Shown: positions 27,372 to 37,341, numbered from the stretch's first letter. The stretch is DNA of 64,000 nt from Dokdonella fugitiva (GCF_014138265.1 NZ_JACGXL010000002.1:434001-498000); one strand, 5' to 3'. Notes: a model not told the origin generated them from the letters alone. Program-made: numbers and translations.

Positions 27372-28720
27372 GTCGCCCGCCCGCTCCGCCGCGGCGTGCG
27401 CGCTCGAACCCGGTGCCGCCCGGCGCCGCGTTGCGCGCCGACGCCGCACGTGCGCTCGCGCGCATCGCGCTCGACGGCGTCTCGCTGCGCAGCGCGCTCG
27501 CCGAAGCGAATCAGCGCGTCGCTGATCCGCGCGACCGCGCGCTGCTCGCCGCGTCGCTGTTCGAATCCTCGCGCTGGTGGCTGCGCTTCGACGCCGCGCT
27601 CGCGCGCCTGCTCGAAAAGCCGCTGCCGCCGAAGGCGCGCGACGTGCGCGCGCTGCTCGTGCTCGCGTTCGCCCAGCTCGCCGTGCTCGGCCTGCCCGAG
27701 TACGCGGTCGTGGCCGCCTCGGTCGAGGCGGTGCGCGCACTCGGCCAGCCGCAGTTCGCCGGACTCGCGAACGCGTTGCTGCGGCGCTTCCTGCGCGAAC
27801 GCGCCGCGCTCGACGCCGAACTCGATCGCGATGCGTCGTTGCGCCATGCGCATCCGCGCTGGCTCATCGAAGCGATCGAGCGCGACTGGCCGGAGCAGGC
27901 CACGGCGATCCTCGCCGCGAACAACCGCGAGGCGCCGCTGACGCTGCGCGTCAATCGGCGCCGCACGACGCGCGAGGCGTTGCTCGCGCGTTTCGTCGAA
28001 GCCGGCATCGCCGCACGCGCGCCGGACGGACTCGCCGACGCGCTCGTGCTCGACGACAGCACCGACGTGACGCGCCTGCCCGGCTACGCCGACGGCGCAT
28101 TCTCGGTCCAGGACGGCGCCGCTCAGCGTGTCGCCGAGCTGCTCGCGCCTGCCGCCGGCATGCGCGTGCTCGACGCCTGCGCCGCGCCGGGCGGCAAGAG
28201 CGCGCACCTGCTCGAGCGCGCCGACGTCGACCTGCTCGCGCTCGACGCCGATCCGGCGCGCCTGCCGCGCGTGCGCGAGAATCTCGAGCGCCTCGGCCTC
28301 GCCGCGACGGTCGTCGTCGGCGACGCGGGCGAACCTGCGGCGTGGTGGGACGGCCGGCCGTTCCAGCGCATCCTCGTCGACGCGCCGTGTTCGGCGACGG
28401 GCATCGTACGCCGCCAGCCCGACATCAAGCTGCACCGCCGCGGCGCCGACGTCGCGCCGCTCGTCGCCGGCCAGCTGCGCCTGCTCGCCGCGCTGTGGCC
28501 GCTGCTCGCCCCCGGTGGCCGCCTGCTCTACGCGACCTGTTCGTTGTTGCGCGCGGAAAACGAAGGCGTGCTTGCCGAGTTCCTGCGTGGCCGTGATGAT
28601 GCGCGCGCGATGCCGTTGGACGAACGCTGCGGCCATGCCGCAGGGATCGGCCGCCAGAACCTGCCGGGCGAAGGCGGCATGGATGGCTTCTACTATGCGC
28701 TGGTCGAAAAGCAGGCGTGA
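27368..28720 (+). CDS. rsmB: 16S rRNA m5C967 methyltransferase
   Basis: A 450-residue enzyme with an N-terminal NusB-like RNA-binding domain (about 30-150) and a C-terminal SAM-methyltransferase domain. It shows [30 protein letters not shown], the catalytic Cys pair in DAPCSATG and YATCSLL, and the ending [13 protein letters not shown]. The GTG start overlaps the fmt stop, giving the usual fmt-rsmB pair. The 3' end overlaps the DUF4390 gene by 26 bp. Confidence 0.96.
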   Translation: MSRPPAPPRRARSNPVPPGAALRADAARALARIALDGVSLRSALAEANQRVADPRDRALLAASLFESSRWWLRFDAALARLLEKPLPPKARDVRALLVLAFAQLAVLGLPEYAVVAASVEAVRALGQPQFAGLANALLRRFLRERAALDAELDRDASLRHAHPRWLIEAIERDWPEQATAILAANNREAPLTLRVNRRRTTREALLARFVEAGIAARAPDGLADALVLDDSTDVTRLPGYADGAFSVQDGAAQRVAELLAPAAGMRVLDACAAPGGKSAHLLERADVDLLALDADPARLPRVRENLERLGLAATVVVGDAGEPAAWWDGRPFQRILVDAPCSATGIVRRQPDIKLHRRGADVAPLVAGQLRLLAALWPLLAPGGRLLYATCSLLRAENEGVLAEFLRGRDDARAMPLDERCGHAAGIGRQNLPGEGGMDGFYYALVEKQA

Positions 28721-29276
28721 GCGATTCCGGCGCGGCGCGCGCGCGTTCGCGGCTGCCGCGTTCGCCTGCGCGCTCGCCGCGTGCGGCATGCTCGCGCCAC
28801 CGGGTTCGCTCGGCGTGCGCGGCGTGCAGCTGTACTCGACCGCCGGCACGGCGGTGCTCGAACTCGGCCTCGACTGCCGCTTGAGCGGGCCGATGCAGGA
28901 CGCGCTCGACCGCGGCATCCCGATCACGTTCGCGATCGACGTGCGCGCCGGCGACTGGCCGCGCCGGCAGGCGCGCGCGACGCGGGCGATCGAGCTGCGC
29001 TACTACCCGCTGTCGCGCCGCTACCAGCTGCGCCTGGGCGACAACCCCGACGACGTGCGCAGCTTCACGACGCAGGCCTATCTCGTTTCCGCGCTCGGCT
29101 CGCTGCGCCTCGGCCTGCCGGCCGAATTCGCGCACCTCGCGCCGGCCACGCCGCTGCATGTGCGCGCGGCGATCGACCCGACCGCGCTGCCGGGCGCGCT
29201 GCGCCTGCCGGCGCTGTTCGAACCGGCCTGGCGACTCGCTTCCGCGGACAGCAGATGGCCCGCCGCGACGCGCTGA
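28695..29276 (+). CDS. DUF4390 family lipoprotein-like protein
   Basis: A 193-residue protein of the DUF4390 family. The ATG chosen lies within the rsmB end. It yields a basic N-terminus ([18 protein letters not shown]), a short hydrophobic stretch and a lipobox LAAC, so it is probably a lipoprotein. Conserved features are LDCRLSGPMQDALDRGIPITF, RYYPLSRRYQL and the closing PALFEPAWRL. DUF4390 genes sit between rsmB and ntrY-type kinases in related bacteria and may act in the periplasm with the kinase (inference). It overlaps ntrY by 22 bp. Confidence 0.8.
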   Translation: MRWSKSRRERFRRGARAFAAAAFACALAACGMLAPPGSLGVRGVQLYSTAGTAVLELGLDCRLSGPMQDALDRGIPITFAIDVRAGDWPRRQARATRAIELRYYPLSRRYQLRLGDNPDDVRSFTTQAYLVSALGSLRLGLPAEFAHLAPATPLHVRAAIDPTALPGALRLPALFEPAWRLASADSRWPAATR

Positions 29277-31429
29277 ACTTCCTGTTCCGCCGCGTGCTGC
29301 CCGCGCTCGCGGTCGCGGTGCTGCTGGTCGCGTCGCTCAAGCTCGCCGAGGACGCCGCAGCCGACAGCGCGCGCTTCGCCGCGCACTACCGCTGGGTGCT
29401 CGGCGCGGCGCTCGTCGCGCTCGTCATGCTGGTCGGCGCGATCGGCCTGCGCCTGTGGCGCCTGCGCGCGGACGTGCTGCGCGGCGTGCCCGGCGCGCGC
29501 CTCAACCGGCGCCTGCTGCGCCTGCTGATCCTGCTCGCGCTGCCGGCCAGCGTCGTCGTCTACGGCTTCGCGTTGCGCTTCCTCGACGCGACGATCGACA
29601 ACTGGTTCAACCTGCGCCTCGAGCAAGCGCTCGACGACGCGCTCGAACTCGGCCGCGTCGTCATCGACGAACACCTGCATCGCGACGAAGGCGCGAGCAC
29701 GCAACTCGCGGTACGCCTCGGCGAAGAGCCGGCCGAACGCGCGCAGGCACTGCTCGACGAAGCGATCGAGGGCCTCGGCGCGATCCAGCTCAGCGTGCTC
29801 GGCGCGGACGGCCGCATCGAGGCGAGCGCGAGTTCCGATCCGCGCTACCTCGATCCGCCGATTCCCGACGGCGCCGTGCTGCTGCGCGTGCAGGGCGATC
29901 GCCGCTACGCCGCGGCGGAACCGTTCGGCAGCGGCCTCGCCCTGCGCGTGGTGCTGCCGATCGCGCCCGCGGCGCGCCCCGCGCAGGCGGCGCAGGAGCG
30001 CCTGCTGCAGGGCCTGTTCCCGCTGCCCGCGCGACTGCAGCCGCTGGCCGCGCGGATCGAACGCGCGAGCTTCGACTTCCAGCGGCTGAAGTTCCTGCGC
30101 GGCTCGCTCAAGCTCACGTTCGCGTTGATCCTCACCTTCGTGTTGCTGCTGTCGGTGCTCGTCGTCGTGCTGGCCGCGTTCGGCCTCGCGCGCCGGCTGG
30201 TCGCGCCGGTCGGCCGACTCGCCGCGGCGACGCGCGCGGTCGGCGCAGGGCGTTACGACACGCCGCTGCCGGCGCCGAGCGACGACGAACTCGGTTTCCT
30301 CGTCGCCTCGTTCGCGAAGATGACGCGCGAACTCGAGTTCGCCGGCGCGCGCGCGCAGAAGAGCGCGCGCGAGACCGAGCAGCAGCGTGCCTGGCTGGAA
30401 GCGGTGCTCGAGCGGCTCTCGGCGGGCGTGCTCGGTTTCGATCGCGATGGCCGCCTGCGCGTCGCCAACCGCGCAGCCGACACGATCCTCGACGTCGACT
30501 TCGAGCAACACCTCGGCGCGAGCGCGGTCGAGATCGGCACGCTGCACGCCGCGCTCGCGCCGTTCACCGACCCGCTCGCGCGCCACCTGCGCGAGGACGT
30601 GCGCGAATGGCGCGAGGAGGTCGTGCTCGACACCGCGCAGGGGCGACGCAGCCTCATGGTGCGCGGCACCGCGCTGCCGGGGCAGGCCGGTTACGTCGCC
30701 GTGTTCGACGACCTCACCGTGCTCAACCGCGCGCAGCGCGACGCCGCCTGGGGCGAGGTCGCGCGACGCCTCGCGCACGAGGTGAAGAACCCGCTCACGC
30801 CGATCCAGCTCGCCGCCGAGCGCCTGCGCCGGCGCTTCCTCGGTCGGCTTGCGCCGGAAGAGGGCGAACTCATCGATCGCGCCACGCACACGATCGTGAG
30901 CCAGGTCGAGGCGCTCAAGACGATGGTCAATGCGTTCGGCGACTACGCGCGGCCGCCGCAGCTCGCGCCGCGTCCGCTCGCGCTGCACGCGCTGCTCGGC
31001 GAAGTGCTCGACCTGTACGAGAACGACCAGCGCCTGAGCCTCGCACGTCGGTTCGCAGCGGGCGAGCCGCGCGTGCGCGTCGACGCGGTGCGCCTGCGCC
31101 AGGCGCTGCACAACCTCATCAAGAACGCGCTCGAGGCGATCGGCGAAGTGCACAAGCCGCAGCTCGTCGTCGCCACGCGCGTGTTCGAGGAGGACGGCGA
31201 AGCGTGGGTCGAGCTGTCGGTCGCCGACAACGGTCCGGGCCTGCCGGCCGACTTCGGCGAGCGCTGGTTCGAGCCGTACACGACGAGCAAGTCGCGCGGC
31301 ACCGGGCTCGGCCTCGCCGTGGTCAAGAAGATCGCCGAGGAACACGGCGGCAGCGTACGTGCGGAAAACCGCGCCGAGGGCGGCGCGCGATTCAGCGTGC
31401 GCCTGCCGCTCGACACCGCGCCGGACTGA
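29255..31429 (+). CDS. ntrY: NtrY-type sensor histidine kinase
   Basis: A 724-residue membrane kinase. Two to three N-terminal helices (LPALAVAVLLVASLKLA, WVLGAALVALVMLVGAIG, LRLLILLALPASVVVYG), a periplasmic region, a further helix near 290-310, then HAMP (LVAPVGRLAAATRAVG), PAS, phosphoacceptor His508 in RLAHEVKNPLTP, and ATPase boxes N (NLIKNALEAIG), G1 (DNGPGLP) and G2 (GTGLGLAVV). It would phosphorylate an NtrX-like regulator; the likely partner at 34919-36301 is 3.5 kb away beyond a glycosyltransferase insert. The ATG lies inside the DUF4390 gene, indicating coupling. Confidence 0.92.
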   Translation: MARRDALNFLFRRVLPALAVAVLLVASLKLAEDAAADSARFAAHYRWVLGAALVALVMLVGAIGLRLWRLRADVLRGVPGARLNRRLLRLLILLALPASVVVYGFALRFLDATIDNWFNLRLEQALDDALELGRVVIDEHLHRDEGASTQLAVRLGEEPAERAQALLDEAIEGLGAIQLSVLGADGRIEASASSDPRYLDPPIPDGAVLLRVQGDRRYAAAEPFGSGLALRVVLPIAPAARPAQAAQERLLQGLFPLPARLQPLAARIERASFDFQRLKFLRGSLKLTFALILTFVLLLSVLVVVLAAFGLARRLVAPVGRLAAATRAVGAGRYDTPLPAPSDDELGFLVASFAKMTRELEFAGARAQKSARETEQQRAWLEAVLERLSAGVLGFDRDGRLRVANRAADTILDVDFEQHLGASAVEIGTLHAALAPFTDPLARHLREDVREWREEVVLDTAQGRRSLMVRGTALPGQAGYVAVFDDLTVLNRAQRDAAWGEVARRLAHEVKNPLTPIQLAAERLRRRFLGRLAPEEGELIDRATHTIVSQVEALKTMVNAFGDYARPPQLAPRPLALHALLGEVLDLYENDQRLSLARRFAAGEPRVRVDAVRLRQALHNLIKNALEAIGEVHKPQLVVATRVFEEDGEAWVELSVADNGPGLPADFGERWFEPYTTSKSRGTGLGLAVVKKIAEEHGGSVRAENRAEGGARFSVRLPLDTAPD

Positions 31430-31443
31430 GCCGCCTGGCTCAG
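31426..31443. terminator. Hairpin between convergent ntrY and glycosyltransferase genes
   Basis: A perfect 7-bp stem CTGAGCC/GGCTCAG with a 4-nt loop, covering the ntrY stop region, followed by CCCTTTC. It lies in the 19-bp gap between convergent genes, so it may end both transcripts. There is no long T-run. Confidence 0.5.
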
Positions 31444-31448
31444 CCCTT

Positions 31449-32273
31449 TCAGTCGCGCGCGTCGCGCAGATCCGGCGGCGGCGCGCGGAATTCGTCGAGA
31501 TGGCCGTCGAGGCCGTGTTCGCAGCGCACGAGGCCGCGCGCGAGCGTGTCGGCGAGCAGGCCGTCGTTCGCTTCGTGCAGCGTGCGCGTGCGGTGCCACA
31601 GGTGCAGCGCGAGGCCGCCGAAGCGCAGGTCGCGGCGCTGCAGGCCCGCGTTGAACGCGCGCGCGGCCAGTTCGTTGTCCTCGCGGCCCCAGCCCGTCAT
31701 CGCTTCGTTGAATCCGTTGATCGCGACGAGGTCGTCGCGCCAGAAGCCCCAGTTGCAGCTCTTGATGCCGCGCTGGCTGCGATGCGGCCGCGCGTACAGG
31801 CGTGCGAGCAGCGGGATGCGCAGCGTGTGGCGGCGGCGCTCGATCGCCGGTTCGAAGAAGCCGATGTCCAAGCGGCGTTCGGCCAGCACGCGCGTGCTGC
31901 ACGCTTGCGAGGTGAGCACGCGCGAGCCCTGCACGAAGCAGCCGCGGCGCGCGAAGGAGCGATGCTCGGCGATGCAGTGGCGCTCGGCGACCATGTCGCC
32001 GTCGAAGAACACGATGTAGTCGCCTTGCGCGGCGGCGATGCCGCGGTTGCGCGCGCGGCTCATGCGCGCGCCGTCGTCGGGCTGCCACAGGTGCACGAGC
32101 CGCGTCGGGTAGTCGCGCGCGAGTCCGCGCAGCAGCACCGCGGTGTCCTCGCGCGACCCGTCGTCGGTGACGATGACCTCGTCCGGCAGCACGGTCTGGC
32201 GCGCGAGCGCACGCAACACGAGGTCGAGCGCCTGCGGCCAGTTGTAGGTGATGACGACGACGCTGAGGCGCAT
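31449..32273 (-). CDS. Family 2 glycosyltransferase with galactosyltransferase-like C-terminal part
   Basis: A 274-residue GT-A enzyme: VVVITYNWPQALD, DDGSRED, FFDGDMV (metal-binding acid), then GWGREDNELAARAFNAG, the motif of the Glyco_transf_7C/chondroitin-type C-terminal domain. No membrane helix. It probably adds a sugar to a surface polysaccharide or glycolipid. It is the only gene of the ntrY-ntrX insert on the minus strand, divergent from the decarboxylase gene with about 180 bp between. Confidence 0.85.
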   Translation of the reverse strand: MRLSVVVITYNWPQALDLVLRALARQTVLPDEVIVTDDGSREDTAVLLRGLARDYPTRLVHLWQPDDGARMSRARNRGIAAAQGDYIVFFDGDMVAERHCIAEHRSFARRGCFVQGSRVLTSQACSTRVLAERRLDIGFFEPAIERRRHTLRIPLLARLYARPHRSQRGIKSCNWGFWRDDLVAINGFNEAMTGWGREDNELAARAFNAGLQRRDLRFGGLALHLWHRTRTLHEANDGLLADTLARGLVRCEHGLDGHLDEFRAPPPDLRDARD

Positions 32274-32455
32274 GCCGGCTCCGTCCGCTGCGGGCGCGCA
32301 TGGTAGCAGGCGCGCGACGGTGCCTCGCGCCACGCCGTCTCCGGTCCCGTGCACCGGCGCGCGCGCCCACGGCCGATGCGCCATAATCCGCGCCCCGCGA
32401 CCGGGTCCGAGCGCGCATCGCGGCGAACGGCACCGTCCGGCGGGACGGCTTGGGC

Positions 32456-33415
32456 ATGGACACTGGGACGGTATCGATGGACAGCGTGCTGGTCACCGGC
32501 GGCGCCGGGTTTCTCGGGTCGCACCTGTGCGACCGCCTGGTCGAGCGCGGCCACGACGTGCTGTGCGTCGACAACTTCTTCACCGGCAGCAAGCGCAACA
32601 TCGCGCACCTGATCGGCCGGCCGTACTTCGAGCTCATGCGCCACGACGTGACGTTCCCGCTCTACGTCGAGGTCGAGCGCATCTTCAACCTCGCCTGTCC
32701 GGCCTCGCCGATCCATTACCAGTTCGATCCGGTGCAGACGACGAAGACGAGCGTGCACGGCGCGATCAACATGCTCGGCCTCGCCAAGCGCGTGAAGGCG
32801 CGCATCCTGCAGGCATCGACGAGCGAGGTCTATGGCGATCCCGAGATCCATCCGCAGACCGAGGACTACTGGGGGCGGGTCAACCCGATCGGCCTGCGCT
32901 CGTGCTACGACGAAGGCAAGCGCTGCGCCGAGACGCTGTTCTTCGACTACCACCGCCAGCACGCGCTCGACGTCAAGGTCGTGCGCATCTTCAACACGTA
33001 CGGTCCGCGCATGCATCCGAATGACGGCCGCGTAGTCAGCAACTTCATCGTGCAGGCGCTGCGCGGCGAGGACATCACGATCTACGGCGACGGCAGCCAG
33101 ACGCGCAGCTTCTGCTACGTCGACGACCTGATCGAGGCGATGCTGCGCATGATGGACACCGAGGCCGGCTTCACCGGTCCGATCAACATCGGCAACCCGG
33201 GCGAGTTCACGATCCGCGAACTCGCCGAGAAGGTCGTCGCGCTCGTCGGCGGTCGCTCGAAGCTCGTGTTCAAGCCGTTGCCCGCCGACGATCCGCGCCA
33301 GCGCCAGCCCGACATCGCGCTGGCGAAGGGAAAGCTCGACTGGCAGCCGCGCGTGGCGCTCGAGGACGGCCTCGGCGAGACGATCCGCTATTTCCGCGAC
33401 CTGCTCGCGGCCTGA
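32456..33415 (+). CDS. NAD-dependent UDP-glucuronate decarboxylase-like epimerase (SDR)
   Basis: A 319-residue extended short-chain dehydrogenase: [18 protein letters not shown] (NAD loop), [23 protein letters not shown], the [20 protein letters not shown] and [11 protein letters not shown] segment holding the Ser/Tyr/Lys triad, NTYGPRM and [14 protein letters not shown]. The combination YDEGKR plus NPIG and HYQ typifies UDP-xylose synthase (UDP-glucuronate decarboxylase) more than GalE or dTDP-glucose dehydratase. Alternative starts are a TTG at 32450 and an ATG at 32477 directly before the NAD loop. It is followed 8 bp on by a glycosyltransferase that could use its product. Confidence 0.85.
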   Translation: MDTGTVSMDSVLVTGGAGFLGSHLCDRLVERGHDVLCVDNFFTGSKRNIAHLIGRPYFELMRHDVTFPLYVEVERIFNLACPASPIHYQFDPVQTTKTSVHGAINMLGLAKRVKARILQASTSEVYGDPEIHPQTEDYWGRVNPIGLRSCYDEGKRCAETLFFDYHRQHALDVKVVRIFNTYGPRMHPNDGRVVSNFIVQALRGEDITIYGDGSQTRSFCYVDDLIEAMLRMMDTEAGFTGPINIGNPGEFTIRELAEKVVALVGGRSKLVFKPLPADDPRQRQPDIALAKGKLDWQPRVALEDGLGETIRYFRDLLAA

Positions 33416-33423
33416 GGCGCACG

Positions 33424-34332
33424 ATGACGGGTACGAGCTTCGCGGTCGTCGTCACCTGCTACAACTATCGCGACTTCGTCGCCGAGGCGGTCGACGCCGC
33501 GCTCGCACAGACGCGCGCGGCGGCACAGGTGATCGTCGTCGACGACGGCTCGCGCGACGGTTCGCCCGAGCTGCTGTGCGAGCGCTACGGCGACGATCCG
33601 CGCGTGACCGTGCTGTGCGTCGCCAACGGCGGCCAGCTGTCGGCGTTCCAGCAGGGCCTCGCGCGCGTCGACGCCGACGTCGTCTGCTTCCTCGACGCCG
33701 ACGATCGCTGGAGCGCGGACTACCTCGCACGCATGGCCACCGTGTTCGATGCCGAGCGCGAGGTCGACTTCGTGTTCTCCGACGTCGAGTTGTTCGGCCA
33801 CGAACAGCGCCGGCTCGGCTATGCCGACGCGCCGGTCGACTTCGGCTACACCGCGATCGCGACCTACCTCGACGCGCACTGGTACGGCGCGCCGACCTCC
33901 GCGCTCGCTCTGCGCACGCCGCTCGCACGGCGCGTGCTCGACCTGCCCGGCGAGCTGCTCGCGACCTGGCGCCTGAGCGCCGACAACTGCCTCGTCTACG
34001 GCGCGAGCGTGCTCGGCGCGCGCAAGCGCTTCCTGCCGACCGGCGCGGTGCACTACCGCATCCACGGCAACAACGGCTGGTGGGGCAAGCAGAGCGCGCA
34101 GACGAAGTTCCTCAACCGCTACCGCTCGCGCTGCCTCATCGAGCAGTATGCGCGGCGCGTCGGCCTCACCGATGCGTGCGCCGAGGACATCAAGCTCGAG
34201 TACCGCAGCAAGCCGGCGCCGTCGTGGCGCGAGACGCGCCGCTACGCGCGCCTCGCGATGCACGGACGCGTGTCGAGCCTGCTCAACCTGTCGCGCGCGC
34301 TGTCGATCCTGCTCGCGCGCATGCGTGGCTAG
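33424..34332 (+). CDS. Family 2 glycosyltransferase
   Basis: A 302-residue GT-A enzyme: VVVTCYNYRDFVAEAVDAAL, IVVDDGSRDGSPEL, ANGGQLSAFQQGL, FLDADDRW (metal-binding acids), then a less conserved acceptor half with HGNNGWWGK. No clear membrane helix. Its spacing of 8 bp from the UDP-sugar gene suggests they act together on one glycan. Acceptor unknown. Confidence 0.85.
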   Translation: MTGTSFAVVVTCYNYRDFVAEAVDAALAQTRAAAQVIVVDDGSRDGSPELLCERYGDDPRVTVLCVANGGQLSAFQQGLARVDADVVCFLDADDRWSADYLARMATVFDAEREVDFVFSDVELFGHEQRRLGYADAPVDFGYTAIATYLDAHWYGAPTSALALRTPLARRVLDLPGELLATWRLSADNCLVYGASVLGARKRFLPTGAVHYRIHGNNGWWGKQSAQTKFLNRYRSRCLIEQYARRVGLTDACAEDIKLEYRSKPAPSWRETRRYARLAMHGRVSSLLNLSRALSILLARMRG

Positions 34333-34336
34333 GCGC

Positions 34337-34840
34337 ATGCATCGCGCGCCATTCATCGCACTGCTCGGGCTGCTCGGCGGCTGCGCCGGCTTCCATCCTG
34401 TCGCGATGGACGAGCTCGCCGCGGGCCATGCGAGCCGCATCCACGGCGTGCGCATCGCGCACGAGTCGCCCGGCCATCTCGACCTCGAAGTCGACTACAC
34501 CTACGACGGCGCGGTCGGCACCTGCGCGTTCGCCGGCGCGACGAGCCGTTGCAGCGGCGCCGACGCTTGCCGCGACGCGCCGCCCGCGCCGTGGGCGTAA
34601 ACGCCGGCGCCGCTCGAGCCGGGGCGGCATGTCGCGCACGTGCTGGTGTCGATGAACGACGACGCGCCGCGCATGTACGCGAGCGACGAGCTGCACATCG
34701 AGCTCTACGAGGGCGGCAGGAGCGAGTTCGCGACGGCGACGTTCGCGTATCCGAAACTCTGGCGGCGCGAGCGCGCCTCGCCACGCTGGGTCGGCGACTG
34801 GGCCTGGTGCAAGGCGCCCGCCGCGCGCACCTGCGACTGA
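34337..34840 (+). pseudogene. Small lipoprotein gene interrupted by one in-frame stop
   Basis: The reading frame opens with MHRAPFIALLGLLGGCAG, a short lipoprotein signal with Cys16 after LLGG. It runs for 87 codons, meets TAA at 34598-34600, then continues in the same frame without another stop for 79 codons (…HVAHVLVSMNDDAPRMYASD…WVGDWAWCKAPAARTCD) to a TGA at 34838-34840. Codon use and GC bias are alike on both sides, so this looks like a single nonsense change in a formerly whole protein of about 167 residues. Paired Cys residues occur in both halves. A sequencing error or true truncation cannot be told apart here. Family not recognised. Confidence 0.7.
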
Positions 34841-34918
34841 CCGGCGAAAATCGGCGTCGCACTGCCGGCGCGGTCGCGCTATCCTCGCTGTCTCCTTTTC
34901 GCAACGCTGGAACGAGCG

Positions 34919-36301
34919 ATGGCGGCAGCCGCACGCGTACTCGTGGTCGACGACGAGCCGGACATCCGCTCGACGATCCGAGACATCCTCGAGGACGAAG
35001 GCTACGCGGTCGATCTCGCCGACTCCGCCGCGGCCGCGCGCGAGGCGCGCCGGCGCCAGCGGCCCGACGTGGTCCTGCTCGACATCTGGATGCCCGACCT
35101 CGACGGCATCAGCCTGCTGCGCGAATGGAACGAGCGCGGCGGCCTGCCGTGCCCGGTCATCATGATCAGCGGCCACGGTACGGTGGAAACCGCGGTCGAG
35201 GCGACCCGCCTTGGCGCCTGGGACTTCATCGAGAAACCCATTTCGCTGGCCAAGCTGCTGCTCGTCGTCGGACATGCGCTCGAGGCGGGCCGGCTCAAGC
35301 GCGAGAACGAAGGCCTGCGCCGCCAATTGCCCGCACCCGGTGACCTCGTCGGTTCCGGTCGCGCGATGCAGGCCTTGCGCGCGCAGATCGACAAGATCGC
35401 CGCGCACGACACCGGAGTTCTCGTCGCCGGGGAGCCGGGCACGGGCAAGGAAACGATCGCGCGCGCACTGCACGATCGCAGCGCGCGCCGCGCCGGCCCG
35501 TTCGTGACCGTGGCCGCCGGCGCGATCGCGCGCGCGACCGCCGCGCTCGCGCTGTTCGGCGCCGAGGACGCGAACGGCGTGCAGCACGGCCTGTTCGAGC
35601 AGGCGAACGGCGGCACGCTCTACCTCGACGAGGTCGCCGAACTCGATCCCGAGCTACAACTGCGCCTGTCGAGCGTGATCGAGCGGCGCGCGCTGATCCG
35701 CTGCGGCGGGCATGAACCGGTCGCGCTCGATGCGCGCGTGATCGCCGCGACCGCGCACGATCTCGGCGCGCTCGTCGCGGCCGGACGCTTCCGCGAAGAG
35801 CTCTACTACCAGCTCAAGATCGTGCCGCTCGCGGTGCCGTCGCTGCGCGAGCGCGGCGACGACATCCCCGAACTGCTGCGCTATCACACGGACTGGTTCG
35901 CCAACCGCGACCAGTTGCCGTACCGCAATTTCCCGGTCGCGGTGCAGAACCGCCTGCGCCACTACGCGTGGCCGGGCAACTTGCGCGAGTTGCGCAACCT
36001 CGTGCAACGCCTGCTCGTGCTCGGCGCCACGAGCGAGGTCACGCTCGAGGAAGTCGAGGCCGCGCTCGGCTCCGCCGGCGCGGTGGCGACGCCCGTGGCG
36101 GGCGCGTCCGGGGTCGACTTTTCGCTGCCGCTGCGCGAGGCGCGCGAGCAGTTCGAGCGTGCCTACCTGCTGCACCAGCTCGATGCGGCCGGCGGCAGCG
36201 TCGGCAAGCTCGCCAAGGCGGTCGGCATGGAACGCACGCACCTGTACCGCAAGCTCAAGGACCTCGACATCGACCCGCGCCGGGTCGACCAGGCCGGTTG
36301 A
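34919..36301 (+). CDS. ntrX: NtrX-type response regulator with altered sigma54 loop
   Basis: A 460-residue regulator: receiver domain 1-120 (VVDDEPDI, phosphoacceptor Asp55 in LLDIWMPDLDG, switch Lys in FIEKPIS), AAA+ domain about 145-370 with Walker A GEPGTGKET and Walker B NGGTLYLDEVAEL, and a Fis-type DNA-binding helix at the end (GGSVGKLAKAVGMERTHLYRKLKDL). The GAFTGA loop that contacts sigma54 is absent: the stretch reads LFGAEDANGVQHGLFEQANG. NtrX proteins of other groups also lack it. It probably controls transcription without sigma54 or as a repressor. Presumed partner of the NtrY kinase at 29255-31429. Confidence 0.9.
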   Translation: MAAAARVLVVDDEPDIRSTIRDILEDEGYAVDLADSAAAAREARRRQRPDVVLLDIWMPDLDGISLLREWNERGGLPCPVIMISGHGTVETAVEATRLGAWDFIEKPISLAKLLLVVGHALEAGRLKRENEGLRRQLPAPGDLVGSGRAMQALRAQIDKIAAHDTGVLVAGEPGTGKETIARALHDRSARRAGPFVTVAAGAIARATAALALFGAEDANGVQHGLFEQANGGTLYLDEVAELDPELQLRLSSVIERRALIRCGGHEPVALDARVIAATAHDLGALVAAGRFREELYYQLKIVPLAVPSLRERGDDIPELLRYHTDWFANRDQLPYRNFPVAVQNRLRHYAWPGNLRELRNLVQRLLVLGATSEVTLEEVEAALGSAGAVATPVAGASGVDFSLPLREAREQFERAYLLHQLDAAGGSVGKLAKAVGMERTHLYRKLKDLDIDPRRVDQAG

Positions 36302-36558
36302 GGCAGGGCCACCGGTTCAACCGCAGCTGAACGGACTGGTATTTTCGTGCTGCAATGCGGAAACTTCGGCGTCATGCGCGGGTCATATCCAGCAGCTTCA
36401 TTCACACTCCAACTGGGCGCCGCCGCGCAAGCAGCAGCGCCATTTTTTTGTCCGGGAATCGGCGCAGGCGAATCGGGCACCCGTGCGGGCGACCGGCGCC
36501 GCCCGTGACCTCCCCACCTGCGGCCCGCCCGTGACCGCGATCAGCTAGAGGAACCCCC

Positions 36559-37341
36559 ATGCGACTCGATGGCAAAGTGGCAATCGTGACCGGCGCGGCG
36601 AGCGGCATCGGCAAGCGCATCGCCGAGGTGTACGCGGCGAACGGTGCCGCGGTCGCGATCGCCGACCTCAACCTCGACGGCGCGCAGGCGACCGCGAAGG
36701 AGCTGGCCGACAAGGGCGCCAAGGCCGTCGGCATCGCGATGGACGTGACCGACGAAGTCGCGGTGGACGCCGGCGTCGACGCGGTCGTGAAGGAACTCGG
36801 CGCGGTCGACATCCTCGTCTCCAACGCAGGCATCCAGATCGTCAACCCGGTCGACACGTTCGCCTACGCCGACTGGAAGAAGCTCATGGCGATCCACGTC
36901 GACGGCGCGTTCCTCACCACGCGCGCGTGCCTACGCCACATGTACGCGCGCGGCAAGGGCGGCGCGATCATCTACATGGGTTCGGTGCATTCGAAGGAAG
37001 CGTCTAAGCTGAAGGCGCCGTACGTGACCGCCAAGCACGGCCTGATCGGCCTCGCCAAGGTCGTCGCGAAGGAAGGCGCCGAGCACGGCGTGCGCGCGAA
37101 CGTGATCTGCCCCGGCTTCGTGCGCACGCCGCTGGTCGAGAGGCAGATACCCGAGCAGGCGAAGGAGTTCGGCATCTCCGAGGACGACGTGGTGAAAAAG
37201 ATCATGCTCAAGGACACCGTCGACGGCGAGTTCACCACGGTCGACGACGTGGCCGCGTGCGCGCTGTTCTTCGCCGGCTTCGAGACCAACGCGCTGACCG
37301 GGCAGAGCATCGTCGTCAGCCACGGCTGGTGCATGCAATGA
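36559..37341 (+). CDS. bdhA: 3-hydroxybutyrate dehydrogenase
   Basis: A 260-residue classical SDR that interconverts 3-hydroxybutyrate and acetoacetate with NAD, the last step in using poly-hydroxybutyrate stores. NAD loop [17 protein letters not shown] in [11 protein letters not shown], catalytic Ser in [16 protein letters not shown] (Tyr/Lys pair), [20 protein letters not shown] and the closing [13 protein letters not shown] are all typical of BdhA. GAGGAA lies 6 bp before the ATG. The 257 bp upstream, with a T-run near 36440, hold no other gene. The stop overlaps a patatin gene. Confidence 0.95.
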   Translation: MRLDGKVAIVTGAASGIGKRIAEVYAANGAAVAIADLNLDGAQATAKELADKGAKAVGIAMDVTDEVAVDAGVDAVVKELGAVDILVSNAGIQIVNPVDTFAYADWKKLMAIHVDGAFLTTRACLRHMYARGKGGAIIYMGSVHSKEASKLKAPYVTAKHGLIGLAKVVAKEGAEHGVRANVICPGFVRTPLVERQIPEQAKEFGISEDDVVKKIMLKDTVDGEFTTVDDVAACALFFAGFETNALTGQSIVVSHGWCMQ

